64,000 bases of DNA, from the NCBI GenBank assembly GCA_017643365.1, contig JAEPNO010000009.1, forward strand, positions 62,001 to 126,000. Direction: 5' to 3'. The translations under genes and the position numbers were made by a program. The DNA is from Balneolaceae bacterium (lineage in GTDB: Bacteria > Bacteroidota > Rhodothermia > Balneolales > Balneolaceae). The first letter of the stretch is position 1, and each line of letters starts with the position of its first letter. Positions 26,207-35,281 of this stretch are shown here, piece after piece. The notes beneath the pieces were generated by a model. It ran no database searches and was not told where the DNA came from. It saw only the letters and a program-made list of their open reading frames with translations.

Positions 26207-26959
26207 ATGCAGAAAGTGTCGCAAAATGATATCGAGTGGTTATTACAGAAGAAGGAGCAATTCAACCCGAATACCCTTTCTTCACCTTCGAGTATTTCAT
26301 CAAAACCTTCCACAAAACAAAAGCGCCGAAGCATTGGTTATTACCTAACCGGCTTTCTGTTTATGGCGGTCAGCTTGGTCATCTTACCTTTTTTTATTCT
26401 GATCAGAACCGCCGTTCACCTAAATATTTCTGAACAGTGGAATGCCTGGGGTGCTTTATTGGGCGGAACCGGGGTTTGTATTTTGTTTTTATCCCTGCTC
26501 TTCTTCTTTGTGTTCAGAAAAGTGAAAAACAAAAAGTTGATGGCGAAATTGTGTGTTTCATCAATTTCAATGTTGGTAGGCGGTTTTATTATCTATGGCT
26601 TGTTATACCTAAACAGTGTGAATGCTAAATCGGATGAAATTCGCGATGTCTACCGTTCGCTTCACCCAATACTTCGCGTTGCGGTAACCAGCACTACTCT
26701 TGCTGATAATGAACTCGTAATTACCGACATTTCTCGCACTCAAGATGATTACATTGCCATGGGCCTTACCCCTTTGCAAAGCTCAATGCATTACGAACAA
26801 GAGACCGGTTTTGTACATGCAATCGACTTAAGAACCATTGGGCATTCCGAAATTCGTAATGTATCGTTAGAGTGGGGATTAAATCTTTTAGGTTTTAAGA
26901 CGATAAGGCATGTGGGAACAGCCGATCACCTTCATGTAGCTCTCCCTTTGAGTAATTAA
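26207..26959 (+). CDS. Membrane-anchored protein with M15-like (DD-peptidase fold) C-terminus
   Basis: From ATG at 26207 the product is 250 residues (the frame opens at a GTG four codons earlier). After a polar N-terminus there are three membrane segments (GYYLTGFLFMAVSLVILPFF, GALLGGTGVCILFLSLLFFF, ISMLVGGFIIYGLLYL). The C-terminal 110 residues carry SMHYEQETGFVHAIDLRT and TADHLHVALP. This His..Asp..His-x-His pattern matches M15-type peptidoglycan DD-peptidases (SxHxxGxAxD and HxH). I infer a periplasmic murein peptidase-like domain; substrate and activity are unproven. Confidence 0.6.
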   Translation: MQKVSQNDIEWLLQKKEQFNPNTLSSPSSISSKPSTKQKRRSIGYYLTGFLFMAVSLVILPFFILIRTAVHLNISEQWNAWGALLGGTGVCILFLSLLFFFVFRKVKNKKLMAKLCVSSISMLVGGFIIYGLLYLNSVNAKSDEIRDVYRSLHPILRVAVTSTTLADNELVITDISRTQDDYIAMGLTPLQSSMHYEQETGFVHAIDLRTIGHSEIRNVSLEWGLNLLGFKTIRHVGTADHLHVALPLSN

Positions 26960-27046
26960 GAGAAAAAGCGCTTTTCTATTGTTTATCAATTAGAATATCC
27001 CGACCATTGATTGCTCATTTTAATTAAGTGAAATCAGTACAGAATA

Positions 27047-28453
27047 ATGGCAAAATATAATTTCTTCGAGCAGGTAAATAAGAATTTCGATAAGGCGGCT
27101 GCCTATACCAAGTTTGATAAAGGGATCCTCAGCCAAATTAAAATGTGTAATACCGTGTATCACGTGTCTTTTCCATTGCGCAGAGACGACGGATCGGTTG
27201 AGGTAATTGAGGGTTGGCGCGTGGAGCACAGCCATCATAAAATGCCAACCAAAGGAGGGATTCGATACAGCCATAAAGTAGACGAGGACGAAACTATGGC
27301 TCTTGCAGCATTGATGTCGTACAAGTGTGCATTGGTGGATGTACCCTTTGGTGGCGCTAAAGGTGGGGTAAAAATAAGTACTCGCTCTTATTCTGAATCT
27401 GAGCTCGAAAGAATTACTCGCCGCTACACCTTCGAACTTGTTAAAAAAGGATTTATTGGCCCTGGCGTTGATGTACCTGCACCAGATTATGGTACCGGTG
27501 CTCGCGAAATGGGCTGGATTCTGGATACTTACCGCCAGATGAAAGACGATTTAAATGCTGAAGCTTGTGTTACCGGTAAACCGATTTCGCAGGGCGGAAT
27601 TCGTGGACGTACTGAAGCTACCGGCCGTGGTGTTTATTTTGGAATCCGCGAAGCATTAAATGTTAAGAAAGATATGGATGCCCTTGGTTTGGAAGTGGGC
27701 GTTGAAGACAAAACATTTTGTGTGCAAGGTTTGGGGAATGTGGGTTATCATGCCTCAAAATACATGACCGAAGCGGGAGCAAAGCTAATTGGTGTTGCCG
27801 AAATCGAAGGTGCTATCTACGATCCGGCCGGAATCGACTTAGAAGCATTGATGGCTTACCGTAAAGAAACCGGAAGCATTATTGGCTTTGGTACCAGCAA
27901 AGAATTGTCTGATAATTCCATGATTTTCGAAATGGATTGCGACATTATGATCCCTGCTGCACTCGAGAGTCAAATTACAGCCGAAAATGCCAACAAAGTT
28001 AAAGCAAAGATTATTGCTGAAGCGGCAAACGGTCCTGTTACTGCCGATGCTCACGAAATGATGAAAGAACGTGGCGCACTTATCATTCCCGATACTTACA
28101 TGAATGCGGGTGGCGTGGTAGTTTCTTATTTCGAGTGGTTAAAGGATATTCAGCACGTTCGTTATGGTCGAATGAATAAAAAATTCGATGAGGGCAGCTT
28201 GCTTAAAATTGTACGCGAATTAGAAAGCATCTCCGGCAAAGCATATAATACTGCCGATTTAGAACGTCTAACTTACGGAGCGGGCGAGGCCGATTTAGTA
28301 GATTCCGGATTGGAAGAAACTATGATTACCGCATACAATCAAATCACTGAAATTCGCGAGCAACATAACCTTAACGATCTCAGAACCGCAGCATTTATCA
28401 ATGCCATTCAAAAGATCGGAATCATGTACGAACAAATGGGAATCTTCCCATAA
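27047..28453 (+). CDS. gdhA: Glutamate dehydrogenase (Glu/Leu/Phe/Val dehydrogenase family)
   Basis: The 468-residue enzyme interconverts glutamate and 2-oxoglutarate plus ammonium with NAD(P). Active-site segments are KMPTKGGIRYSHKVDEDE, ALMSYKCALVDVPFGGAKGG with the catalytic Lys, and VPAPDYGTGAREM. The Rossmann motif is VQGLGNVGYHASK, and NAGGVVVSYFEWLKD lies in the C-terminus. Length is typical of the roughly 50 kDa hexameric class. The cofactor cannot be assigned from the visible residues alone. A long inverted repeat follows the stop codon. Confidence 0.95.
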   Translation: MAKYNFFEQVNKNFDKAAAYTKFDKGILSQIKMCNTVYHVSFPLRRDDGSVEVIEGWRVEHSHHKMPTKGGIRYSHKVDEDETMALAALMSYKCALVDVPFGGAKGGVKISTRSYSESELERITRRYTFELVKKGFIGPGVDVPAPDYGTGAREMGWILDTYRQMKDDLNAEACVTGKPISQGGIRGRTEATGRGVYFGIREALNVKKDMDALGLEVGVEDKTFCVQGLGNVGYHASKYMTEAGAKLIGVAEIEGAIYDPAGIDLEALMAYRKETGSIIGFGTSKELSDNSMIFEMDCDIMIPAALESQITAENANKVKAKIIAEAANGPVTADAHEMMKERGALIIPDTYMNAGGVVVSYFEWLKDIQHVRYGRMNKKFDEGSLLKIVRELESISGKAYNTADLERLTYGAGEADLVDSGLEETMITAYNQITEIREQHNLNDLRTAAFINAIQKIGIMYEQMGIFP

Positions 28454-28467
28454 TTTGTTATTGGAAT

Positions 28468-28513
28468 TTGGTTAATGGTTATTTGGGGTTATCTACCAAT
28501 AACCATTAACCAA
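28468..28513. terminator. Inverted repeat between convergent gdhA and DoxX genes
   Basis: Sixteen-base perfect arms (left ttggttaatggttatt, right its exact complement at 28498-28513) around a 14-base loop, with further pairing outside them. It sits between two genes that converge and probably terminates both, without a classic T-run. Confidence 0.65.
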
Positions 28514-28516
28514 TAA

Positions 28517-28972
28517 CTATCCTGCCACCAACTTCCCCCCTCTTACTGTTGCGCCCAGAGCCAGCGCCGAGCCGATTAACACCAGGTTTTTAACGATGTA
28601 TTGCCCTTCGAGGGTCAATCCAAACGGAAACTGTGTCCAAACTACATCGGGGAGTAAAACGATTGGGAGTGCAGTTCCGGGCATCTGCAGAAACAACAGT
28701 AGCAGCGTTACTCGCATGAACTTTCCGGCGATCAGCCCCAAGCCAATTAGTACTTCCCAGGTGGCTAAAATCGGGATGAACATATCCGGATCGACAAAAT
28801 AAACGGTATTTCGCACCAACTCTTCGGCCGGACTTAGTCCCGGAAAGAATTTTAGTGCCCCAAACCAGAGGAAAATCACACCCAAACCAATACGCATTAT
28901 CAACAATGCGTTATTCGCCATCCAGCCGGTAATAGCCACGTCTATTTTTTCAAACTTCTTCTCTAACATCAT
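28517..28972 (-). CDS. DoxX-like integral membrane protein
   Basis: The 151-residue protein has four membrane segments ([77 protein letters not shown]). [20 protein letters not shown]-type sequence at the first segment is characteristic of the DoxX/YkgB group. DoxX relatives act with thiol or quinone oxidoreductases in some bacteria, but the role here is unknown. It stands alone between gdhA and mrp. Confidence 0.8.
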   Translation of the reverse strand: MMLEKKFEKIDVAITGWMANNALLIMRIGLGVIFLWFGALKFFPGLSPAEELVRNTVYFVDPDMFIPILATWEVLIGLGLIAGKFMRVTLLLLFLQMPGTALPIVLLPDVVWTQFPFGLTLEGQYIVKNLVLIGSALALGATVRGGKLVAG

Positions 28973-29041
28973 CTCGATACCTCTTTAACCAATTTTCAAT
29001 TAAAATTAGAGGCTCTGTATGAAGTTTATATGAAGAACCTG

Positions 29042-30145
29042 TTAGCTCTTAAACGAAATCTGAACCTTCGGTTTTGCCTCAGCTTCACGCAAACTCAGCT
29101 GTTGCTGCAAGTTGGACGTCACCGTATAAAAAGCGTGGGCTGCGTTCGACTGCTCATCGGCTAACACAATCGGTTTCCCGTTGTCACCGGCTTCGCGAAT
29201 CGGTTGCTCAATCGGGATTTCTCCTAAAACCGGAACGGCTAACTCTTCGGCTAGTCGTGTAGCGCCTCCTTCTCCAAAAATATGATACTTCTTATCCGGC
29301 ATATCCGGAGGGGTGAAATACGCCATGTTTTCGATCACGCCAAGCACGGGTACTTTCACTTTTTGGAACATCGCCACGCCTTTGCGCACATCGTCTAAAG
29401 CTACGGTCTGAGGAGTCGAAACTATCACCGCTCCACTAAGCGGAATGGTTTGCACAATCGTTAGTTGGATGTCGCCCGTTCCCGGAGGCAGGTCCAGAAT
29501 CATGTAATCCAATTCGCCCCACTCCACGTCTTTCATAAACTGCTGGATAGCACTCGTAGCCATTGGTCCGCGCCACACCATCGCTTGGTTCACATCCACC
29601 AAAAAGCCCATACTCACCATTTTGATGCCGTATTTTTCCAATGGAATCAATTTCTTTTGGGTGGTGATGTTCGGCCGTTCGAATAAATCGAACATGGTTG
29701 GGATGCTCGGGCCGTAAATATCAGTGTCCATCAAACCAACTTTTGCGCCGGTTCGCGCCAGAGCTGCTGCAATATTCACCGCAACGGTAGATTTACCCAC
29801 GCCGCCTTTTCCAGAAGCGACGGCTATAATATTTTTCACACCCGAAAGTGGCTGAGCGGGAGGCTCCGCCGGTTTCGGTGCTTCTTGTCGCTTAGATACA
29901 TTTATTCCAACTTGAATATCTACAATGGCTTCACGATCGATGAATTTATGAACCGCGCCCTCGCATCGTTGTTTGAGTTCGCTGGCAAGAGCATCGTTTT
30001 GAGCCGGCATCTCGAGCGTAAATGAAACATATTTATCCTGAACGATGAGATCCTGAATCATATCTAACGAAATCAGGTCTTGCTTTACTTCGGGGTGCAG
30101 AACGTGTGCTAATGCGGTTTTTACTTGTTCCTTGTTAATGGACAT
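29042..30145 (-). CDS. mrp: Mrp/NBP35-type P-loop ATPase, Fe-S cluster carrier
   Basis: The 367-residue protein has an N-terminal MIP18/DUF59-like domain (residues 1-85, HPEVKQDLISLDMIQDL), a proline-rich linker (about 88-100) and an ApbC-type ATPase domain. The P-loop is SGKGGVGKST (111-120), followed by KVGLMDTDIYGPSIPTMF and LDYMILDLPPGTGD. The CxxC pair used by many Mrp proteins to hold the Fe-S cluster is absent: the segment reads ENMAYFTPPDMPDKKYHIFG. This is common in Bacteroidota homologues as far as I know. It likely transfers Fe-S clusters to target proteins. Confidence 0.93.
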   Translation of the reverse strand: MSINKEQVKTALAHVLHPEVKQDLISLDMIQDLIVQDKYVSFTLEMPAQNDALASELKQRCEGAVHKFIDREAIVDIQVGINVSKRQEAPKPAEPPAQPLSGVKNIIAVASGKGGVGKSTVAVNIAAALARTGAKVGLMDTDIYGPSIPTMFDLFERPNITTQKKLIPLEKYGIKMVSMGFLVDVNQAMVWRGPMATSAIQQFMKDVEWGELDYMILDLPPGTGDIQLTIVQTIPLSGAVIVSTPQTVALDDVRKGVAMFQKVKVPVLGVIENMAYFTPPDMPDKKYHIFGEGGATRLAEELAVPVLGEIPIEQPIREAGDNGKPIVLADEQSNAAHAFYTVTSNLQQQLSLREAEAKPKVQISFKS

Positions 30146-30283
30146 CTAACTAACTAGTTCTTGAATTTTTTTGGATAGGGTGAAGATACGGAGATCACAG
30201 GAAGAATGTGGAACAGTGGAACATCGAACTTTGAATATCGATCTAAGGAATTTGATTTCATTTATTAGCACGCATTCAATACA

Positions 30284-30311
30284 TTGAGTTCGCCTTAACT
30301 TCATACTTTTC
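30284..30311 (+). promoter_or_regulatory. Possible Bacteroidota-type promoter for the M23 peptidase gene
   Basis: TTG at 30284-30286 and TACTTTTC at 30304-30311 are separated by 17 bases, close to the Bacteroidota pattern TTG-N17-19-TAnnTTTG. The start codon lies 19 bases after the second box. Confidence 0.35.
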
Positions 30312-30329
30312 AAACTAACCGATTCTATT

Positions 30330-30788
30330 ATGAAATTAGTTTCCTTTGTGATCATCCTTTTTATTACCGGTACTTTTAACTCTTCTGATGTCAATTTTGA
30401 ACCACCCATTGATAAAGATGTACCTATTGTGAGTAACTTTGGGGAAAAAACACACCCGGTATTATTAACAACTCGTTTTCATAACGGAATTGATTATCAG
30501 GTTGAGCCTGATTCGAAAATCATTGCTTCGGCAGCCGGCACAATCAAATCGGTAGAGTTAATTGATGAACAATGGTATCAGGTAATTATAGACCATGGTA
30601 ATGGATTTGAAACACATTACAGTCAACTAAGCGAAGTTTCAGATAATTTAGCTTTGGCCACAAAAGTTGAGCAACATGATGTTTTGGGCGTGGCCGGGAT
30701 ACCTGTGCACTCAGTTACACCCATGCTGCATTTCAGTATCCTCAAAGATGGTGAGTTTGTTGATCCCGCATTATATCTAAAAAAATAA
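30330..30788 (+). CDS. M23 (LytM) family peptidase domain protein
   Basis: The 152-residue protein has a signal peptide (MKLVSFVIILFITGTF) and a compact LytM domain. Zinc-site residues are visible: HNGIDY (His and Asp), the His in ETHYSQLSE, and the final LHFSI. These correspond to the H-x3-D and H-x-H ligands of lysostaphin-type endopeptidases, though the first H of the last motif is Leu-Met-neighboured (PMLHF) rather than HLH. It may therefore be a weak or inactive peptidoglycan hydrolase. It begins a plus-strand cluster of three genes with short gaps. Confidence 0.85.
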   Translation: MKLVSFVIILFITGTFNSSDVNFEPPIDKDVPIVSNFGEKTHPVLLTTRFHNGIDYQVEPDSKIIASAAGTIKSVELIDEQWYQVIIDHGNGFETHYSQLSEVSDNLALATKVEQHDVLGVAGIPVHSVTPMLHFSILKDGEFVDPALYLKK

Positions 30789-30797
30789 AAGGGTTAT

Positions 30798-31415
30798 ATG
30801 CGGGCAATTGCTTTACTATTTTTCAGTCTCTATTCATGCGTAGTACTAGCTCAAGATTCGAATTTCACAGGCAAAATCGTTTACGAATACACCTTTATAA
30901 ATCCCGAAACCGGTGTGGATGTTTCTGATATGATGGCTGAGCAATATGGCCGTGAACAGCATTATTTCATTAACGAACACAGCTATAAATCGTACGACGA
31001 AAACGGAACGTTTAAACAACTCTACAATAGCGCTAACAACTTGTACTACTTCGTTTTGGGTGATCAGGTAATGAAAATGGAGGCTTCAAATGCAACTGCA
31101 AACGAAATAACCATCACACAATTTGACGAGACTGAAACCATTTTGGGCTATGAGTGCAAAAAGCTGATTGTAAAAACAGAAAGCTCTGAAACCGAATATT
31201 GGTACGCGCCAAAGCTTTCAGTAAACCAAACGGTATTCAGTAAGCATAAATTTGGTGAATGGTCGAATTATCTGGAAGCAACCAACGGCGCATTACCTCT
31301 CAAATACATCATTAAAAAAGGGGATTTCGTTTGGACTACATTTGCCACATCAATTGAAATCATGTCGTTCAAAGACGATGATTTTGATATTGAAAATGAA
31401 CTTGAATCAAATTAA
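30798..31415 (+). CDS. Exported GLPGLI/DUF4412-like protein
   Basis: The 205-residue product has a signal peptide ending CVVLAQ. FTGKIVYEYTF at the start of the mature part, ETILGYECKKLIVKTES in the middle and TEYWYAPKLSV match the general layout of GLPGLI and DUF4412 proteins of Bacteroidota (a G.I.Y..., then I.GY.C.KA, then W.a..i). The function is unknown; members are periplasmic beta-rich proteins. It lies 9 bases after the M23 gene and 7 bases before the next. Confidence 0.7.
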   Translation: MRAIALLFFSLYSCVVLAQDSNFTGKIVYEYTFINPETGVDVSDMMAEQYGREQHYFINEHSYKSYDENGTFKQLYNSANNLYYFVLGDQVMKMEASNATANEITITQFDETETILGYECKKLIVKTESSETEYWYAPKLSVNQTVFSKHKFGEWSNYLEATNGALPLKYIIKKGDFVWTTFATSIEIMSFKDDDFDIENELESN

Positions 31416-31422
31416 GAGTTAA

Positions 31423-32073
31423 ATGATCAGATATTTAAAAATGGGGCTTGGCTATGTTGCTGTATTATTAGGTCTTTTCGGCGGTAGTGCATTGATTTAT
31501 AAATTAATTTTTGACCCTACTGTTAAACTTGAACTAATCAATATCCCGCAATTATTTTTAGTTTATATGTTTATCTATCATGGCTGGCATTTATCAAAGG
31601 GCATCATTCATTATAGTGATGAAAGCTTTTTTAAGCCGACCGATAACTATTATAAAGAAGCGGTTTCCTTAGCCAAATCTTCTCTGAATGAATTTTTAGA
31701 GTTGCTTGAAACTGAAGAGAGTTACGGATTACTGCTTGTTAAATTCAAAAATTATAATGGCAAAGTAGTTCGTGCAGAAGCCATTGTTGAATCAGTAAAC
31801 CGGGAAACTCAAACGTTCAATGTTTTACTCATCAAGGAATTCAATAGGGAACTCGAAAATGATTATACCAATCAATCGGTTTCATTTAATGATGTCGAAG
31901 ATTGGTTGTATCCATTGGAAGACGAAACTTTCCGGGGTGGCCATTTAATTCAGGCGAAAATTAGAAAGGCCGATGAAAAAGGGTACATGTTTGATTATCA
32001 AGCTGAACCCTTTGTACAATACATCAGAACAAATGCTCAAACTAATATCGACTCAACCTCCTCATCCGGCTGA
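31423..32073 (+). CDS. Two-pass membrane protein with DUF2314-like C-terminus
   Basis: The 216-residue protein begins with two membrane segments (LGYVAVLLGLFGGSALIY and PQLFLVYMFIYHGWHL). The soluble part includes LLVKFKNYNGKVVRAEAIVES and VEDWLYPLEDETFRGGHL, which resemble the DUF2314 pattern (VKF..G..E..WV, then I.DW.Y...G..RGG). I regard this as a likely but unproven match. The last 37 bases overlap the convergent flavin reductase-like gene, so both stop codons lie inside the other gene. Confidence 0.6.
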   Translation: MIRYLKMGLGYVAVLLGLFGGSALIYKLIFDPTVKLELINIPQLFLVYMFIYHGWHLSKGIIHYSDESFFKPTDNYYKEAVSLAKSSLNEFLELLETEESYGLLLVKFKNYNGKVVRAEAIVESVNRETQTFNVLLIKEFNRELENDYTNQSVSFNDVEDWLYPLEDETFRGGHLIQAKIRKADEKGYMFDYQAEPFVQYIRTNAQTNIDSTSSSG

Positions 32074-32693
32074 GCATAACTAAACCTGTCCAGAATTTTG
32101 GGTAAAGCGTAGCCGTCTAATCCGGTAGCGGCAACGGTTCCTGCTTTTTCGAGATTAATGAAGCCATCTTCGCTTACAATCTCTTCGGGGAGATAAATGT
32201 GTTCCATCGCTCCGATGATGAATCGGCAGTCATTTTCTTTCAAATAGTATTCGTTTATGTAGCGGCATCCAATTTTGATGGCGCTTTCTGCCACGTAGGG
32301 CGCTTCAAATTCTTCCCGATATTCTTCGCTTAGTCCGGCTTGCTCGAACTCAGATACACCCGCAGGGTACTTCGCCGATGTCTGATGAGCTTTACGGATC
32401 ATCTCACCGCTCACGTGATTTACTGTAAATACTCCCGTTTCTTTCAGATTGTCGAAGGTGTTGCGCATAACCGTGTGTGGACGTAGCACAAAGCCCAGCA
32501 TTGGCGGATTACTCCCCAAATGGGTTACCGAGCTGAATATAGCTAGATTCGTTTTTCCATCCGGCGATACAGTCCCGATCAAGTTGCAGGATTTAAAGCC
32601 GGTTACCGAGTTCATAAAATGTGCCCGCGCCCGAGAAGGCATCTCTTCGATAGAAGTTTTAGAATAGTGTTTCATAAGATCTGTTTCTGACAA
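32037..32693 (-). CDS. Flavin reductase-like, FMN-binding split-barrel protein
   Basis: The 218-residue protein contains ARAHFMNSVTGFKSCNLIGT and VSPDGKTNLAIFSSVTHLGSNPPMLGFVLRP, the N-terminal pattern of the flavin reductase / split-barrel family that binds FMN. FTVNHVSGEMIRKAHQTSAKYP (about 88-110) is also typical. It probably acts as an oxidoreductase on flavin, with substrate unknown. The C-terminus overlaps the opposite gene by 37 bases. Confidence 0.85.
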   Translation of the reverse strand: MSETDLMKHYSKTSIEEMPSRARAHFMNSVTGFKSCNLIGTVSPDGKTNLAIFSSVTHLGSNPPMLGFVLRPHTVMRNTFDNLKETGVFTVNHVSGEMIRKAHQTSAKYPAGVSEFEQAGLSEEYREEFEAPYVAESAIKIGCRYINEYYLKENDCRFIIGAMEHIYLPEEIVSEDGFINLEKAGTVAATGLDGYALPKILDRFSYAQPDEEVESILV

Positions 32694-32835
32694 CCAACCT
32701 TAGATTTATGATATTAATTCTTTCTTTTTTTCCTTGTTTTGATATTTTACAACCGATCAATAATTAGAGCTAAAATATTAATTTATGTGAATTTCTACTG
32801 TCTCTTAAAAACAAATAATCCAAAAATAGTACGCA

Positions 32836-33348
32836 ATGAACTACATCAAAGCTTTCAGCCTTATTCTACTTTTTATTTTTAGTAGTAACTCTATCGCAAT
32901 TGGTCAACAATCCTACCAATTTAATTCAACCTTCGTAGCGAACAACAGCTCAAATATTGAATTATTAACATCTGTTAGGATGCTTTTTAACGACTTAATG
33001 ATTTTAAATGGAGCTGAATTAAGCGAGAAAGAGCATATGATGTTTTTGATCAATATTTCAGAAGAAATCGATGATCAATACTTTGCTATTTCTATTACCA
33101 GTTTAAATTCTCTTCCCGAGAGAGTTATCAAAAGCGGTAAAGATGGACAGGTTTTCTATTCAAATTTAAAAAATGAATCTCTCATGTTGTTAACCGAAGA
33201 ACAAGCTCAGGTTAGAGAGTATATGTCAGAAAATTATATCCGTCAATTTTATTCAATTGTAGATAGTTGGATGTTAGTTGTAACCCGAAAAACGATTGAA
33301 CGGGAACTTGAAAAATTTGTGAAAGACAAAGTTTTGAAGCAGGATTAG
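32836..33348 (+). CDS. Hypothetical exported protein
   Basis: I do not recognise the 170-residue product. It begins with a signal peptide (FSLILLFIFSSNSIAIGQQ), and the mature part is helical and charged, with no cysteine pairs and no catalytic motif (for example EYMSENYIRQFYSIVDSWML). It lies 142 bases after the divergent flavin reductase-like gene and 93 bases before gcvT. Confidence 0.6.
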   Translation: MNYIKAFSLILLFIFSSNSIAIGQQSYQFNSTFVANNSSNIELLTSVRMLFNDLMILNGAELSEKEHMMFLINISEEIDDQYFAISITSLNSLPERVIKSGKDGQVFYSNLKNESLMLLTEEQAQVREYMSENYIRQFYSIVDSWMLVVTRKTIERELEKFVKDKVLKQD

Positions 33349-33441
33349 GTAAGTTCAACTGATTTAGAAAGTTCTCCTCTCGTTAGTTGAAAATTCACTA
33401 ACTTCGCCCTGCACCATTACTACATTTTTTTAAACAGGTAC

Positions 33442-34536
33442 ATGCTAAAAAGAACGCCGTTTTTTGACCTCCACAATCAAACAGGAGGCAAAATAGTAGA
33501 GTTTGCCGGATACGAAATGCCGGTTCAATACAAAGGGATTAAAGTGGAACACGCAGCCGTACGGCATGCAGTGGGCGTATTCGATGTATCGCACATGGGC
33601 GAGTTTTTCATCTCCGGGGATAAGGCGCTAGAGCTTATCCAAAAAGTTACCGTAAACGATGCCTCAAAATTGTTTCCGGGTAAGGCGCAATATTCATGTA
33701 TGTGCTACGCCGATGGCGGCATTGTGGACGATCTGATTGTGTACATGCTGGCCGAAAACGAATATATGCTGGTTGTTAACGGCGCCAATGTGGATAAGGA
33801 TTTCGCCTGGATTAAATCCCAAAATACTATGGGTGCGGAACTGGTTGATCGCTCCGACGACTACGCATTACTTGCCGTGCAGGGACCAAAAGCGAAGGCT
33901 ACCCTACAAAAACTCACCGATACCAACTTGGATGAAATCGGCTTTTACAGTTTTAAAACCGGTGAACTGGCAGGGGTTTCTATGATTATCTCCGCAACGG
34001 GTTATACCGGCGAACCGGGATTTGAGCTTTACTTCGAGCACAAAAACGCTGACGAAGCCGCTGTTTGGAACGCCATTTTTGAAGCGGGAGAAGAGTTCGG
34101 CATCGAACCTTGCGGCTTGGGCGCTCGCGATACCCTTCGCCTTGAAATGGGTTTTGCGCTCTACGGGAACGACATCACCCAAAGCACACACCCGCTGGAA
34201 TCCCGCTTAGGCTGGATTACCAAATTCGATAAGGGCGAGTTTGTGGCGAAAGAAACACTGCTTGCTAAAAAAGAAGCCGGTTTAAAGCGTCGTTTGGTAG
34301 GTTTTGTGATGGAAGACCAACGTTCAATCCCTCGAAATGGCTACACCATTACCGATGCAGAAGGTAATGACATCGGATTTGTGACAAGTGGAACTATGTC
34401 GATAACACTGGGTAAGGGAATTGGAATGGGATTTGTTTCCACCGATCACGCAAAAGACGGTGGTACTATCCATATTTCGATCCGCAAAAAATCTGCCCCG
34501 GCTACTATAACAAAGCCACCTTTTATCAGTAAATAA
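33442..34536 (+). CDS. gcvT: Glycine cleavage system T protein (aminomethyltransferase)
   Basis: The 364-residue enzyme transfers the aminomethyl group from lipoyl-H-protein to tetrahydrofolate. Features are RTPFFDLHNQTGGKIVEFAG at the N-terminus, VGVFDVSHMGEFFISG, DDLIVYMLAENEYMLVVNGA, SATGYTGEPGFELYF with the folate-binding region, and LGARDTLRLEMGFALYGNDI. Length fits. It starts a plus-strand run gcvT-comB-ftsK-lolA-flippase with gaps or overlaps of a few bases. The other glycine-cleavage genes are absent from the window. Confidence 0.96.
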   Translation: MLKRTPFFDLHNQTGGKIVEFAGYEMPVQYKGIKVEHAAVRHAVGVFDVSHMGEFFISGDKALELIQKVTVNDASKLFPGKAQYSCMCYADGGIVDDLIVYMLAENEYMLVVNGANVDKDFAWIKSQNTMGAELVDRSDDYALLAVQGPKAKATLQKLTDTNLDEIGFYSFKTGELAGVSMIISATGYTGEPGFELYFEHKNADEAAVWNAIFEAGEEFGIEPCGLGARDTLRLEMGFALYGNDITQSTHPLESRLGWITKFDKGEFVAKETLLAKKEAGLKRRLVGFVMEDQRSIPRNGYTITDAEGNDIGFVTSGTMSITLGKGIGMGFVSTDHAKDGGTIHISIRKKSAPATITKPPFISK

Positions 34537-34543
34537 CCCACTC

Positions 34544-35281
34544 ATGCCAGAATCCAATTACATCGACGTCTTTTTTTCGGTACAAGCTTTTCAAGAGGAA
34601 GACTTGCGCGGGAAAAGTGCCGTAATTATCGACATTCTCCGGGCTACTTCTTCTATAACCACGGCCATTCATAATGGCGCCAAAAAAGTGATTCCTGTTG
34701 AAGACATGAGCGACGCCGTAAAAATCGCTCATACCATGGACACCAACGATTATTTGTTGTGTGGCGAGAAAAACGGATCTAAAATCGAAGGCTATCACTT
34801 AGGGAATTCTCCACAGGAATACACCAAAGAAGCTATAGCCGACAAAACGTTGATTTTCAATACCACAAACGGCACCAAGGCGATCAAAAAAGCGGCGCTG
34901 GCGAATCGGATTTATATCGGGTCGTTTCTTAATCAACAAAATATTTTGGACGCCTTGAAAGAGCACGACGATGAAGTGGTGTTGATTTGCTCGGGTTGGC
35001 GAGGTCGTTTGGCGCTCGAGGATACTCTTTTTGCAGGTTCGCTACTTTATCATATGTTTGAGGGTAATCTACCGGAAAAAACGAAAGACGGCGCAAAAAT
35101 AGCATTCGGTCTTTACGAGAAGTTTAAAGATCAAATTCAGGAAACGATTGGAGGCAGCGATCATGCGTATCGCTTGCGCAATTTAGTTCCCGAAAACGAC
35201 ATCGAATTCTGTTGTAATCTCAATGCTTTCGATGTGTTGCCCGGCATGCGCGACGGTCTCATCACAGATTTAAATGGCTAA
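34544..35281 (+). CDS. comB: 2-phosphosulfolactate phosphatase (ComB family)
   Basis: The 245-residue protein contains the ComB motifs VIIDILRATSSITTAIHNGA, CGEKNGSKIEGYHLGNSP, FNTTNGTKAIKKA and ICSGWRGRLALEDTLFAG. The archaeal enzyme removes phosphate from 2-phosphosulfolactate in coenzyme M synthesis. Bacteria without that pathway often keep a homologue, so the reaction may belong to sulfolactate or another phosphonate-like metabolite. It starts 7 bases after gcvT, and its end overlaps the start of ftsK by 8 bases. Confidence 0.9.
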   Translation: MPESNYIDVFFSVQAFQEEDLRGKSAVIIDILRATSSITTAIHNGAKKVIPVEDMSDAVKIAHTMDTNDYLLCGEKNGSKIEGYHLGNSPQEYTKEAIADKTLIFNTTNGTKAIKKAALANRIYIGSFLNQQNILDALKEHDDEVVLICSGWRGRLALEDTLFAGSLLYHMFEGNLPEKTKDGAKIAFGLYEKFKDQIQETIGGSDHAYRLRNLVPENDIEFCCNLNAFDVLPGMRDGLITDLNG

